Source: Oscillatoriaceae cyanobacterium M33_DOE_052 (GTDB lineage Bacteria; Cyanobacteriota; Cyanobacteriia; Cyanobacteriales; Laspinemataceae). From it: 64,000 nt of DNA. The translations under genes and the position numbers were made by a program. The stretch spans positions 1 to 64,000 of the forward strand of contig DVDU01000235.1 in NCBI GenBank assembly GCA_015296065.1. Direction: 5' to 3'. The first letter of the stretch is position 1; each line of letters starts with the position of its first letter. Of the stretch, positions 36,500 to 45,384 are shown one piece after another. The notes beneath the pieces are model-generated. The model saw nothing but the letters and a program-made list of their open reading frames with translations. It was not told where the DNA came from and searched no databases.

Positions 36500-36673
36500 A
36501 AAAAGGTATTGGCTGGAGCAGCGGATCTCCTTCCCTTATGCGCATCCCCACCGCCACTGTTACCGGACTTTTCTGGGAGTGATGAAGTTGGGGTAGTTGA
36601 ATTTGGTAAAACAATAAATTTTCCCCCATTTAAATTTGTAGTTTTCTATAGACCGGCTGCACTTAATTGTTAT

Positions 36674-37351
36674 TTATGTTGCATGCCGTTTTGGTGGTGT
36701 TTTATAGGGGCGGCGAAAATTATCAGCCTCTGCTTCTTCTCGGCTAGAAAAACACCAGTATACTTCCACGTCCCTTTCATCTGGGTAATAGTATATCCCA
36801 CGCGAATCTGGTTCAGCAAGATTCGCAGTTGCCCGAATAGGAAATTCTACCGGACAACTGTATTTGTCCATAGGAGGTACACCATATCTTAAGCCTCGGT
36901 TTCGCCGTTCTTGTTGAAGGTATTGCTCATACGTTGCAGCTTCCTGTCTTTTTTGATCCTCCTCATAGAGCTTTTGGTTCGTCTGTTCTTCCTGGTTTTT
37001 TTTGCGTTGATTAATTTTAATATTGTACCGCTTTTCAGCTTCTTCAATACCCATACGTATTTCTCGAAAAGATTCAGATATTTCTGGGTATTGCTCCAAC
37101 AAATCAGGGCAATTATATAAATATTCTGAGATTATTAATGCTGCTTTATTGTAGGTGTTTACAGCTTTTAATAACTCAATTTCTTGAAAATTATTTATTT
37201 TCTCTAAATTCTCATCTGTAATTTTTTTAAACAGGATCATTGCCGGTTGAAAACCTATCCAATCAGATGGAACAGAGTAGATAGATGATATAGCAGGTGC
37301 TACTGCAGACAATGCAACTCCAATTATTAATATTAAATAGAAAAGTAGCAA
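36674..37351 (-). CDS. Membrane-anchored 'sunset'-domain protein (3' part of CHAT frame)
   Basis: The first legal start is TTG at 37351 (225 residues). The frame is open much further, to 37570, and reads naturally (ISKYPLSVIKCFNKLPEPLQ, IVVAIIAIKAVRETLKICIV), with no ATG, GTG or TTG. It has two or three membrane helices, a coiled middle region (EAEKRYNIKINQRKKNQEEQ) and a C-terminal CPVEFPIRATANLAEPDSRG ... WCFSSREEAEADNF module like the 'sunset' domain of nucleases. The lack of a start suggests it is the continuation of the CHAT gene via a frameshift at an A9 run (37564-37572). Confidence 0.65.
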   Translation of the reverse strand: MLLFYLILIIGVALSAVAPAISSIYSVPSDWIGFQPAMILFKKITDENLEKINNFQEIELLKAVNTYNKAALIISEYLYNCPDLLEQYPEISESFREIRMGIEEAEKRYNIKINQRKKNQEEQTNQKLYEEDQKRQEAATYEQYLQQERRNRGLRYGVPPMDKYSCPVEFPIRATANLAEPDSRGIYYYPDERDVEVYWCFSSREEAEADNFRRPYKTPPKRHAT

Positions 37352-37538
37352 CTGTTTTAAACTGATGTAACCACAAGCCCAAAGTAAGAAAACAACAATA
37401 CAAATTTTCAGGGTTTCTCTAACTGCTTTAATAGCAATGATAGCTACAACGATAAATTTTTGCAGCGGTTCGGGCAGTTTATTGAAACACTTTATTACTG
37501 AAAGCGGATATTTGGAAATTTCTCCACAAAGCTCCGCT

Positions 37539-38135
37539 TTAATCTGAGAAATTAATCCATATCTTTTTTTTTATTATGGGAGTCATGTCTTCACCAAGAT
37601 CCTCAATTTGGATAGCATTACGACCATAGTCGTGAGCGATATCGTATGGTTCACCAGAAGCTATGGCTAAGTAAAAACCACGAGAGTATTCAATTGCTGC
37701 TGTGTCACCAACTTCCTGTCTCATCCCAACAACGTAACCGATGTACTTAGAAATGCACCTGGCTTGAATAACTGAGTAGCAAGCATTGAGTACAACACAC
37801 TCAACATGGTTTGCACACAACCCAAACAATTGTGCAAGTGCCTTTGTTGGAACTTGTTTTGCCCTTCCATTAATATCCTCAAATACTAAACCATCCTTTG
37901 CCGCACCATGACCAGAGAAGTGAACAATTTGCGGTTTTTCGGTCAGCATTATTCGCTGAATATCTTTCGTGCGAACTGCTGGCTGACTCACAATATTAAA
38001 GTTGTCACGATTTGTCCCCATTTGTAAAGATTCTCTGATCTCGCGTTCTTCTCTGTCCAGACGAAGCCTATCAGTTCCTTCTGGATTAGCTGATAAAATT
38101 AAAATTTTCTTTTTCGGTAGCTGACTTTGAACCAT
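37539..38135 (-). CDS. CHAT-domain (caspase-like) protease
   Basis: A 198-residue protein. The start MVQSQLPKKKILILSANPEG, catalytic His76 in VHFSGHG and Cys119 in CVVLNACYS, and the tail GNAIQ-like YGRNAIQIEDLGEDMTPIIK are the CHAT family pattern. These cysteine proteases act in programmed cell death and type III-E CRISPR-like defences and are frequent in filamentous cyanobacteria. The frame leaves the family pattern at AAAAAAAAAG and stops 9 codons later. Dropping one A continues into the membrane frame at 37570-36674, giving a protein of about 480 residues. Confidence 0.85.
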   Translation of the reverse strand: MVQSQLPKKKILILSANPEGTDRLRLDREEREIRESLQMGTNRDNFNIVSQPAVRTKDIQRIMLTEKPQIVHFSGHGAAKDGLVFEDINGRAKQVPTKALAQLFGLCANHVECVVLNACYSVIQARCISKYIGYVVGMRQEVGDTAAIEYSRGFYLAIASGEPYDIAHDYGRNAIQIEDLGEDMTPIIKKKIWINFSD

Positions 38136-38406
38136 ACGGTAAATCCAGACTATTAAAATTACTTAACATTAGAGATAGATTGATGAGCTATGAAATAACA
38201 AAATGTTGATTTAATGGAGTTGAATCTAGACTGTTGCTACATCGTTACAATCCCTAATTACTGACTACTGGAGAAGTATCTACAACTGGAAGATGTCTCC
38301 AAATACAGTAATTTGGAAGATAACGTCAGCGACGCGATCGCCCTACTTCCTGCATTCTGCCTAGACTCTGCACTCTCACCTACAGAGCTATACCTCATCA
38401 TATAAA

Positions 38407-38550
38407 CCTCACCATAGCACATCCCAGCCAGAAACGCAAGTAATCTTTTCATCTCCTCACCGACTCCCCAACGCCGCCACCACCTTTCCAGAGAGCATCC
38501 CATTTACCTATTGCCACATTATCACCAGGGTGAATGGAATCGACTAATCA
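38407..38550 (-). pseudogene. PIN-toxin scrap joined to a duplicated DMT-gene 3' end
   Basis: On the minus strand, bases 38550-38483 repeat the PIN-fragment sequence of 32200-32310 (TTTTGATTAGTCG, then CCATTCACCCTGGTGATAAT) but lack about 20 bases. Bases 38482-38407 are about 85% identical to 38989-38916, which is the end of the DMT gene and its downstream DNA. The toxin is almost fully deleted, so the DUF2281 gene ends on this junction. The wider gap 38136-38547 has no other gene. Confidence 0.65.
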
Positions 38551-38769
38551 AAACTTTAAGTCTTCCAGAGGTTCATCAAAATCATCAGACATCCAGATTT
38601 TACCCTGCCAAATCCCCAGTCCTCCTCGTTTGGGTGCTTTTGCGGTTTTAGGATCATCTACCGCATATCGGTTTACCAAAAATTCTGTATAGTCAAAAAC
38701 TGCTTGTTTCACAGATTCTGGCAATTTTTCCACATTTTTTAAAATCGCATTTTCTATCATATTTTTCAT
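38548..38769 (-). CDS. DUF2281 (VapB-like) antitoxin without toxin
   Basis: A 73-residue protein: KLPESVKQAVFDYTEFLVNR is the DUF2281 core, and GIWQGKIWMSDDFDEPLEDL is the typical toxin-binding tail of VapB-like partners. Its stop codon (TGA, 38550-38548) lies in the first bases of a PIN-toxin scrap, so the toxin that normally follows has been removed. The first two Met (MKNM) are alternative starts. Confidence 0.85.
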   Translation of the reverse strand: MKNMIENAILKNVEKLPESVKQAVFDYTEFLVNRYAVDDPKTAKAPKRGGLGIWQGKIWMSDDFDEPLEDLKF

Positions 38770-38964
38770 ATAACTTTATTTATGTAAATAATATCCATAT
38801 AAATTATCAGCCTTGCGCCTTGATGTGAGTCAAACCGCCATTGGACCCGCACCACCGACCCCCACGATGTCAACGTGGTACTCTCAGCAACCCAACTTAG
38901 CCCTAATTTCCCTATCCTCACCATAACACATCCTATCCATAAATGCAACTACCTTTTCATCTCC

Positions 38965-39864
38965 TCACCGACTCCCCAACGCCGCCACCGCCACACCAAA
39001 CAGCAACACCAACCCACCCCCAATTACTTGCAGCGGCGGCAATTCACCAAACACCAAATAACCCATAAAACTGGCCGCCAAAGGTTCAAATAAAATCGAA
39101 AGCGTCACCGTAGTAGGAGATATGCGCGATACTGCCCAATTAATCCCCGTGTGACCCACCAATTGCGGCAGCAAAGCCATTAATAAAATGCTCCAATAAA
39201 CTGACGCGGGATAACCGGTATAACTACTACCAAAACTCAGGGGTAAAGGTAACAGAATCAGGGCGGCAGTGGTGTAAGCTACGGCGGTGTAGCTGCCTAA
39301 ATTCATACCCCGGCGTTGGGCCTCCCGTCCCAAGAGCAGGTAGAAACTGACAGCCCAGGACCCAGCTAAAGCCAGGAAATTGCCCAGCAGGGGGTTACTG
39401 GCGGGACCGCCGCTGCTACTATCTGCTAAACCAATCAAGAGACTGCCAACTATGGCGATCGCAATCCCCACAGCAGTTTTCCGGCTGATTTTTTCCCTAA
39501 ACCACACCCAAGAAATCAGAGAAACCCAAATGGGATTAGTAGTCACCAGGGTAGTAGAAGCAGCAATGGAAGTGTAAGCCAGGGAAGTAATCCAAGTAGC
39601 AAAATGCAGCGCCAAAAAGGCTCCCGCCCCCAGAGCATAACCCCAGGAAGCGCGGTTAAATTGCTGAATTTGCATCCGCCGCCAAGTTGGCAGCAATATC
39701 AAAGCGGCTAAACTCAGGCGGGAGGCTGCCAACATCAGCGAAAAACCCACTCCCCGTTCTCCCGCCGCTTCCAATGCCCAGCGAATGAAAATCGACGCCG
39801 TAGATACAGCCCCGATCGCCATTGCCAACACCACAAACACCTGCCAATGAAAACTCCGGCTCAT
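38965..39864 (-). CDS. EamA/DMT-superfamily exporter
   Basis: A 299-residue integral membrane protein with ten helices in two EamA repeats. Conserved pieces are ISWVWFREKISRKTAVGIAI and NWAVSRISPTTVTLSILFEP ... GELPPLQVIGG. The family exports metabolites or amino acids; substrate unknown. The last codons (VAVAALGSR) and about 50 bases downstream are duplicated at 38407-38482. A second gene start is not needed; ATG at 39864 fits. Confidence 0.9.
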   Translation of the reverse strand: MSRSFHWQVFVVLAMAIGAVSTASIFIRWALEAAGERGVGFSLMLAASRLSLAALILLPTWRRMQIQQFNRASWGYALGAGAFLALHFATWITSLAYTSIAASTTLVTTNPIWVSLISWVWFREKISRKTAVGIAIAIVGSLLIGLADSSSGGPASNPLLGNFLALAGSWAVSFYLLLGREAQRRGMNLGSYTAVAYTTAALILLPLPLSFGSSYTGYPASVYWSILLMALLPQLVGHTGINWAVSRISPTTVTLSILFEPLAASFMGYLVFGELPPLQVIGGGLVLLFGVAVAALGSR

Positions 39865-39988
39865 CTTGAGGAAAAGGACTGGGGGAAAGAATGCCGTATA
39901 ATAACACCTGTTCAGTGGGGCACACCAGCACTCACTTTTAAGGAGCAGGCGGTGAACCTAGACTCCTGGGGGGAGAGTTTCGGGAACG

Positions 39989-40034
39989 TGCAAATGACAA
40001 ATGACAAATGACTAATGACAAATGACTATAGTAG
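39989..40034 (+). repeat. GACAAATGA heptamer repeat before the bilin lyase gene
   Basis: Four near-copies of AATGACA/CAAATGAC; the lyase ATG at 40022 is the last CAAATGAC unit. Same family as at 15138. Confidence 0.8.
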
Positions 40035-40543
40035 ATTTTTTTCAGCAAAGTGCTGGCAAATGGCTTTCCCAGCGCACCAGTCAAAACCTCAGTTCCATGC
40101 AATCCGTGGCGGGAACTACAGACCTGTGGATTGAACCCCTAGGGGCGGACGATCGCGAAGTCGTCGAACTCCAAAGCAAATATGGCACAGACCCCGCCCT
40201 CTTCCAGTGCGGCGCCCGCATCCGATGGGAAACCAAACCCACCCTAGACAACCGCAAAGAATCCGGTGCCACAATTTTAGTCGCCCTCGGCAGCAAAGAC
40301 AGCCCCCAAGAAGGCAAATTACTGCAAAAAAGCACCCTCAGCCCCACCACCGTCGGGGCCAGTCGCTACACGATCGGCACCGACGAAGCCGTAACCCTAA
40401 TCACCGAATCCGATACCATGTATGCCGAAGAGCGGCTCTGGTTCGCCTCCCCCAACCTCCGCCTGCGGACCAGCTTCATCAAACACAACAACGGCACCAA
40501 CCTCGCATCCTTCTGCAGCGAAATTCGCATGGGCAACGCTTGA
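40022..40543 (+). CDS. CpcS/CpeS-family phycobiliprotein lyase
   Basis: A 173-residue lipocalin-like protein starting MTIVDFFQQSAGKWLSQRTS, the family hallmark, with ARIRWET, EERLWFASPNLRLRTSFIKH and the end ASFCSEIRMGNA. It attaches phycocyanobilin to Cys-82-type positions of phycobiliproteins. It could be the CpcS or CpcU subunit; residues seen do not decide. Cytoplasmic. Followed by three hairpin repeats; starts inside a heptamer repeat. Confidence 0.9.
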   Translation: MTIVDFFQQSAGKWLSQRTSQNLSSMQSVAGTTDLWIEPLGADDREVVELQSKYGTDPALFQCGARIRWETKPTLDNRKESGATILVALGSKDSPQEGKLLQKSTLSPTTVGASRYTIGTDEAVTLITESDTMYAEERLWFASPNLRLRTSFIKHNNGTNLASFCSEIRMGNA

Positions 40544-40545
40544 CA

Positions 40546-40650
40546 AGGTTCGTAGTTGGGCTTTAGCCCAAAAAAACGAACAGGTTCGTAGTTGGGCTTC
40601 AGCCCAAAAAAACGAACAGGTTCGTAGTTGGGCTTTAGCCCAAAAAAACC
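40546..40650 (+). repeat. Three tandem 36-bp units with TTGGGCTTTAGCCCAA hairpins
   Basis: Units start at 40546, 40582 and 40618 with AGGTTCGTAGTTGGGCTTTA; one has TTCAG instead of TTTAG. Each holds a 7-bp hairpin (TTGGGCT/AGCCCAA). It may serve as terminator for the lyase gene. The same hairpin recurs at 57248, 61857 and 63825. Confidence 0.9.
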
Positions 40651-40675
40651 AACGGCCCCCATCTCCCCGTCCCCA

Positions 40676-41491
40676 TCACTCCCCAGAGCCACTCTCTAAA
40701 ACAGCTTTCAACTTAGCGTAAACATCAGAGCTTTCTGGCTTAGGAATAAACTGGTGAATACTGCTAGGTTGCCCATCCTTGGCAAAAGTTTCCCCATAAG
40801 ACACCAAATCTGCCAAAGCTCCGTCCGGGGCGATCGTCTCCGAAACCGGAGCCGGGGGATTATCCAGCCAGGGGTCTGGTAGCTCCTGGGAGACCTGTTG
40901 CTTTAACCCTTCCGATATTCCATTTTCCGGGATAGTAGCAGCAGTGGTACTAGCAGTTTGGCGGGTCGAAGTAGCAGCGGAAGCACGGCGGAGCAGAGCG
41001 AGGATTTCCTGAGCTGTGGTGACAGACCCACGCCAACCCAAATCATCCACAGACGTGGTATCAGACCCTGCATCAGTTGCCAGAGCTGGCTTTGGTGCCA
41101 TTTCCCCATCATCCCCAAGGTTTTCACCCAAAGGAATCTGTGGGGAGAGAGTAGGGGCAACCCCCAGTGGTTGCCCCCCCAGTGGTTGCCCCTGCGTATC
41201 CTCAGAACCGTGATGAAACTTGCCGCACACGAGGCGTTCAAACTCGTGATTGAAGTGATAAAGCGGCTGTCCCCGACGCTTCCAAGTAGCTAAAATTTGG
41301 CTTACAGATATCACTTTGTAGCGTCCTTGATATAGGGCCTCAATCACAGCCAAGCGCAACCACTGGGGCGGATATTGTTGCAGCCACAGGGCCATCAATT
41401 CCTCCACCCCATCATGCGTCCGCTCAAAACTGTAATGCACCAGCAGTGCTGCCGCTTTAGCAGTTTCTGCCTGTTTTGCCCCATCTGTCAT
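40676..41491 (-). CDS. Conserved cyanobacterial hypothetical protein
   Basis: A 271-residue protein. The N-terminal domain (about 1-95) is helical and strongly patterned (HDGVEELMALWLQQYPPQWL, RYKVISVSQILATWKRRGQP then LYHFNHEFERLVCGKF), like conserved cyanobacterial proteins of unknown role. The rest is low-complexity (GQPLGGQPLG twice) and ends in a short helix (SSDVYAKLKAVLES). No catalytic motif. It is divergent from the GT2 gene and convergent with the lyase. Confidence 0.75.
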   Translation of the reverse strand: MTDGAKQAETAKAAALLVHYSFERTHDGVEELMALWLQQYPPQWLRLAVIEALYQGRYKVISVSQILATWKRRGQPLYHFNHEFERLVCGKFHHGSEDTQGQPLGGQPLGVAPTLSPQIPLGENLGDDGEMAPKPALATDAGSDTTSVDDLGWRGSVTTAQEILALLRRASAATSTRQTASTTAATIPENGISEGLKQQVSQELPDPWLDNPPAPVSETIAPDGALADLVSYGETFAKDGQPSSIHQFIPKPESSDVYAKLKAVLESGSGE

Positions 41492-41688
41492 GTGGATTGC
41501 TTGCGCTCATCAGCTAGTCGCTCGATATTGTAGAGTTGAAAACTGGAATTGGGTAGGGCACTATAGCAGTGATTTTTTCGGGGGAGGGTTGCACCAGTGC
41601 CCAGGAAACTATACAATTGCTGCCACCAGACTGCTTTTACCAGAGTTACCGGACCCTTACCGGTTGATAAATACCCCCATCAAAACTG

Positions 41689-42615
41689 ATGACAACTGCT
41701 TATTCCCTAGTCATCCCCATTTTCAACGAAGAGGCAATTATCCCCGAACTCTGGAACCGCCTAGGGGCAGTAATCCCCACCCTTGACGGCGACACCGAAG
41801 TGATTTTCGTCAATGATGGCAGTTATGACTCATCCCTAGACATCCTCACCCAACTGGCCCAACAGCACCCCGAAATCAAAGTTATCGCCCTGTCGAGAAA
41901 TTTTGGGCATCAATGCGCGATCGCTGCCGGTATCGACCACGCCCAAGGTCAAGCAGTCATCCTCATGGACGGAGACCTACAAGACCCCCCCGAAGCCATT
42001 CCCACCTTTATCAGCCATTGGCAACAAGGATATCACGTCGTTTATGCCATCCGCACCAAACGCAAAGAATCATTGCCCAAACGGCTCGCCTTTAAAACCT
42101 TCTATCGCCTCCACCACCTCCTATCCGGTATCGATATCCCCCTCGATGCAGGCATCTTTTCCCTAATGGATAGAAAAGTCATCCTTGCCCTCCGCCAAAT
42201 GCCCGAACGCAACAAATACATCAGCGGTTTAAGAGCCTACGCCGGATTTCGCCAAACCGGCGTCATCATTGAGCGAGGACATCGCTACAGCGGCGAGCCC
42301 CGCGTCACCATCTTAAAACTCTTCAAACTCGCCTTTGATGGCATTTTCGCCTTTTCCAACATCCCCCTCAAACTAGCCACCTATCTCGGCTTAGTCTGCG
42401 CCACATCTTCTTTTATCCTAGGCATCATTGGCTTATACTACAAATTTATTTTAGGTCGAGTATTTCTCTCCTGGGCTTACGGCTTAACCACCACATTCTT
42501 TATGGGAGGCATCCAGTTAATATTCCTCGGCATCATCGGCGAATATATCGGACGCATCTACGATGAAGTCAAGCAAAGACCTTACTACATTATAGCAGAT
42601 AAAATTAACTTCTGA
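41689..42615 (+). CDS. GT2 polyprenyl-phosphate glycosyltransferase (GtrB/DPM1-like)
   Basis: A 308-residue enzyme. The GT-A domain (about 1-220) has YSLVIPIFNEEAIIPELWNR, EVIFVNDGSYDSS and the metal-binding LMDGDLQDPPEAIP. Two membrane helices follow (about 228-300), ending IGEYIGRIYDEVKQRPYYII. This layout transfers a sugar to undecaprenyl phosphate at the membrane. It starts an operon with the membrane protein 4 bases downstream and the methyltransferase after that, probably for surface glycan assembly. Confidence 0.92.
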   Translation: MTTAYSLVIPIFNEEAIIPELWNRLGAVIPTLDGDTEVIFVNDGSYDSSLDILTQLAQQHPEIKVIALSRNFGHQCAIAAGIDHAQGQAVILMDGDLQDPPEAIPTFISHWQQGYHVVYAIRTKRKESLPKRLAFKTFYRLHHLLSGIDIPLDAGIFSLMDRKVILALRQMPERNKYISGLRAYAGFRQTGVIIERGHRYSGEPRVTILKLFKLAFDGIFAFSNIPLKLATYLGLVCATSSFILGIIGLYYKFILGRVFLSWAYGLTTTFFMGGIQLIFLGIIGEYIGRIYDEVKQRPYYIIADKINF

Positions 42616-42619
42616 TTAC

Positions 42620-44485
42620 ATGAAAATCACCAAAAACCCAGAAACATGGCAACAAATAGCAATTTTTATCTTACTGACCATTCCCGCCATAGCCCTGGGA
42701 TATTTAATCAGCCAAAACAGCGTCAACGTCCCATTCGGCGACCAGTGGGATAACGCCGCCGTTGTGATAAACAAATTCTCAGAAGGCACCCTATCGTTTG
42801 CCGACTTAATCGCCCAGCACAACGAAAGCCGGAAATTTTTCCCCAGGTTAATTTTCCTAGGATTAGCTTATCTGACAAATTGGGACGTGCGCTATGAGAT
42901 GCTATTAATATTTCTCCTCGCCTGCATCGTCTCATTTAACATCTTTTGGCTGATAAGGCACACAGTCCAGAAACCGGGTTTATTCCCCAAGTTTCAGTTG
43001 ATGGCGATAAATATCGAGATAAACCCGGTTTCTTTATTTGCTTTCTTAGCATTTTTAGCCAACTTGCTAATTTTTTCTCCCATCCAGTATGAAAACTTGC
43101 TCTGGGGCATCCAAGTTGTCGTTTTCATTCCCATAGCCTGCATCACCACCAGCTTAGTCATTACCTATTCCCAACTAAATTCTATCTCAAAATTTGCCAT
43201 TTGCGCCCTTTTAGCCACATTTAGCACCTTTTCCTATGCCAACGGACTGCTATGCTGGGTAGTAGTGCTGCCCGCCCTCGCCCTCGCAAAATCCTGGTCA
43301 GAGTTTTGGCAAAAAAAATGGCTAATTGCCGGATGGGTAGCCGGTTTTGCCGCTAATACTGCCTTTTATTTTTACAATTATCACAAACCCCACGGACATC
43401 CAGATTTTGTTCTAGGTTTAGACAATATCCACAAATTAGCCCAGTATTTTCTCTCTTTTCTGGGGAGTCCCTTGGGATTACAGGTAGCCGATAAAGGCTT
43501 AAATCAAGTTTTAACCGCTACCACCACCATTGGGGGTGTAATCATACTCCTGTTTGGTGGAGTTGTGGCATATATATTATGGCACTGGCGGGATAATTCC
43601 TTGCTCCATAATGCGGCGGGATGGTTAGTTATTGCCGCCTATACCATCATCAGTGGCTTAATCACGGCTTTAGGTAGGGTTGGGTTTGGGGTCGAACAAT
43701 CCCTTTCTCCCAGATATACCACATTCTCATTATATCTCATTGTTTCCCTGATTCCCCTACTGACGATTATTAGCCACCACTGGCACTCATCACGCAAAAA
43801 TAGGCAAATTATCACCAAGATTGCTTCATTATTCCTGGTGACAATTTTAATTTGGTTACAATTCCATACTTTTGCCTACGCTACTCACCAGATGAACGGG
43901 ATGCGGCAAAGCCGTCTGCAAGGAAAAGCCTGTTTGATGCTGGCAAATCTTCAATTTCACCATCAATGCTTGCAAAAAAATGTTTACCAGCTTCTCAACC
44001 CAGATAACAATTATGTGGTGAATCTGGACTTTTACGATAAACTCAATAAGCTGGACAAGTTCGGCTTTGTGCAGCCCGGATTAATATCCAGTGGCAATAT
44101 CAATGAAATTACCGCTCCCACCTCACCTGATAATAGCGGCTGGATGGATGACATTGACCAACAAGAAGCATCTAATTATATCGCTAGGGGTTGGGCTTTT
44201 TTGCCAGAGAGAAAAGAGCCAGCAGATGCTATTATTCTCACGTATGAAATTGCCGGTCAAGAACCGACAATTTTTGAATTTAATCAGAGCTGGTTTCCTC
44301 GGCCAGATGTGGCGGCACAGATAGGTTATCATAAAGATGATAGTTTTCTCGGCTGGAAGGCGGAATTTGCCGCAAGCCAACTGCCCCCAGGGGAGGTAAA
44401 AATCACGGCTTGGGCGTTTGACGCAACCATAGGTAAGGCTTTTCAGCTTTCTGGCTCGCAAATTATCAATAATTCAAAAAACTAG
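42620..44485 (+). CDS. Polytopic membrane protein (GT-C-like), with a repeat inserted
   Basis: A 621-residue protein with about ten helices in residues 10-440 and a soluble C-terminal domain (about 465-621, SGWMDDIDQQEASNYIARGW and GEVKITAWAFDATIGKAF). The layout and position after GtrB-like gene suggest a GT-C glycosyltransferase or flippase-like partner, but the usual catalytic Asp motif is not clear (NVPFGDQWDNAAVV near residue 35 is a candidate). Residues about 116-138 (KPGLFPKFQLMAINIEINPV) are encoded by a palindromic repeat. Starts 4 bases after the GT2 stop. Confidence 0.75.
   Translation: MKITKNPETWQQIAIFILLTIPAIALGYLISQNSVNVPFGDQWDNAAVVINKFSEGTLSFADLIAQHNESRKFFPRLIFLGLAYLTNWDVRYEMLLIFLLACIVSFNIFWLIRHTVQKPGLFPKFQLMAINIEINPVSLFAFLAFLANLLIFSPIQYENLLWGIQVVVFIPIACITTSLVITYSQLNSISKFAICALLATFSTFSYANGLLCWVVVLPALALAKSWSEFWQKKWLIAGWVAGFAANTAFYFYNYHKPHGHPDFVLGLDNIHKLAQYFLSFLGSPLGLQVADKGLNQVLTATTTIGGVIILLFGGVVAYILWHWRDNSLLHNAAGWLVIAAYTIISGLITALGRVGFGVEQSLSPRYTTFSLYLIVSLIPLLTIISHHWHSSRKNRQIITKIASLFLVTILIWLQFHTFAYATHQMNGMRQSRLQGKACLMLANLQFHHQCLQKNVYQLLNPDNNYVVNLDFYDKLNKLDKFGFVQPGLISSGNINEITAPTSPDNSGWMDDIDQQEASNYIARGWAFLPERKEPADAIILTYEIAGQEPTIFEFNQSWFPRPDVAAQIGYHKDDSFLGWKAEFAASQLPPGEVKITAWAFDATIGKAFQLSGSQIINNSKN
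42969..43033 (+). repeat. Palindromic repeat inside a coding sequence
   Basis: AGAAACCGGGTTTAT (42969-42983) pairs perfectly with ATAAACCCGGTTTCT (43019-43033) around a 35-base loop. A close relative with the same arm and loop lengths lies in non-coding DNA at 59728-59792. Here it is translated through. Confidence 0.9.
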
Positions 44486-44500
44486 CCAAATTAGATACTT

Positions 44501-45298
44501 ATGGAAATTCTCAATAGCTATGTGAAATCCGCTCCCACCATTGCTAATGCGGTGAATATTTTTCAGGGAGAATGGGCGGCACAATTACCGGGAGATTTGG
44601 CTCCCTTAACGGGGGGTAAGTTTAAAATGTTTCAGGATAAGCGTATCCCTTGGGCGGTGGAGCAATTGGGTGGCATTGAAGGCAAACGGGTTTTAGAAAT
44701 TGGTCCCCTGGAAGCGGGGCATACTTATCAATTGGAAAAATTTGGGGCTAGGGAAATTATCGCGGTGGAGGCGAATACTCGCGCTTATCTGAAATGTTTG
44801 ATTGTGAAGGAGATTTTGGGGTTACAGAGATCGCGTTTTCTCTGCGGCGACTGTGGCGAATATTTACGAGAGAATCAAGAGGAAAGATTTGATGTGGTTT
44901 TTGCCAGTGGGATTCTGTATCATTTGCTGCATCCGGTGGAGTTTATTGGATTACTAGCGGGGGTGACGGATGCAGTGTTTATCTGGACTCATTATTATGA
45001 TGGGGAAGTGGTGGCGAATAATGTTAATATAGTCGATAAGTTTGGCTCTGTAGAGGAGGCAGAGTATGGAGGATTTCGCCATAAGCTGTACCGCTATGGG
45101 TATCAAGGTGCTTTAGAGTCGGCGGGTTTTTGTGGGGGGAGCAATTCTTTTAGTTACTGGATGAGGCGAGAGGATATTTTGGGCGCTTTGGCACATTTTG
45201 GGTTGACGGAGATGGTGATTAATTTTGAGCAACCAGAACACCCCCACGGGCCTTGTTTTGCAGTAATGGCACGGCGGCGGATTGGTGTAAAAATCTAA
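44501..45298 (+). CDS. SAM-dependent methyltransferase
   Basis: A 265-residue class I enzyme: motif I GKRVLEIGPLEAGHTYQLEK, motif II REIIAVEANT, motif IV FDVVFASGILYHLLHPVEF. The form resembles tRNA-wobble-type DUF1698 and sugar methyltransferases; with the GT2/membrane-protein operon upstream (15-base gap), a glycan or lipid substrate is likely (inference). It ends at a 13-bp hairpin. Confidence 0.88.
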   Translation: MEILNSYVKSAPTIANAVNIFQGEWAAQLPGDLAPLTGGKFKMFQDKRIPWAVEQLGGIEGKRVLEIGPLEAGHTYQLEKFGAREIIAVEANTRAYLKCLIVKEILGLQRSRFLCGDCGEYLRENQEERFDVVFASGILYHLLHPVEFIGLLAGVTDAVFIWTHYYDGEVVANNVNIVDKFGSVEEAEYGGFRHKLYRYGYQGALESAGFCGGSNSFSYWMRREDILGALAHFGLTEMVINFEQPEHPHGPCFAVMARRRIGVKI

Positions 45299-45301
45299 TA
45301 T

Positions 45302-45341
45302 TGTAGGTTGGGTTGAGGAAGGAAACCCAACCTACATTTTT
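45302..45341 (+). terminator. Hairpin terminator after the methyltransferase
   Basis: TGTAGGTTGGGTT pairs perfectly with AACCCAACCTACA, followed by TTTTTAA. The GTAGGTTGGGTT sequence is also a common dispersed repeat, so it may be a repeat used as terminator. Confidence 0.75.
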
Positions 45342-45384
45342 AAGGCGGCGGTGAATTTTAAGCGGGAAATGGGATAATACAGAT

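Noticed and set aside
40422-40721. Frames reading repeated FFGLKPNYEPVR or QVRSWALAQKNE
   Set aside because: They translate the three 36-bp hairpin units and overlap the bilin lyase gene end; no independent support.
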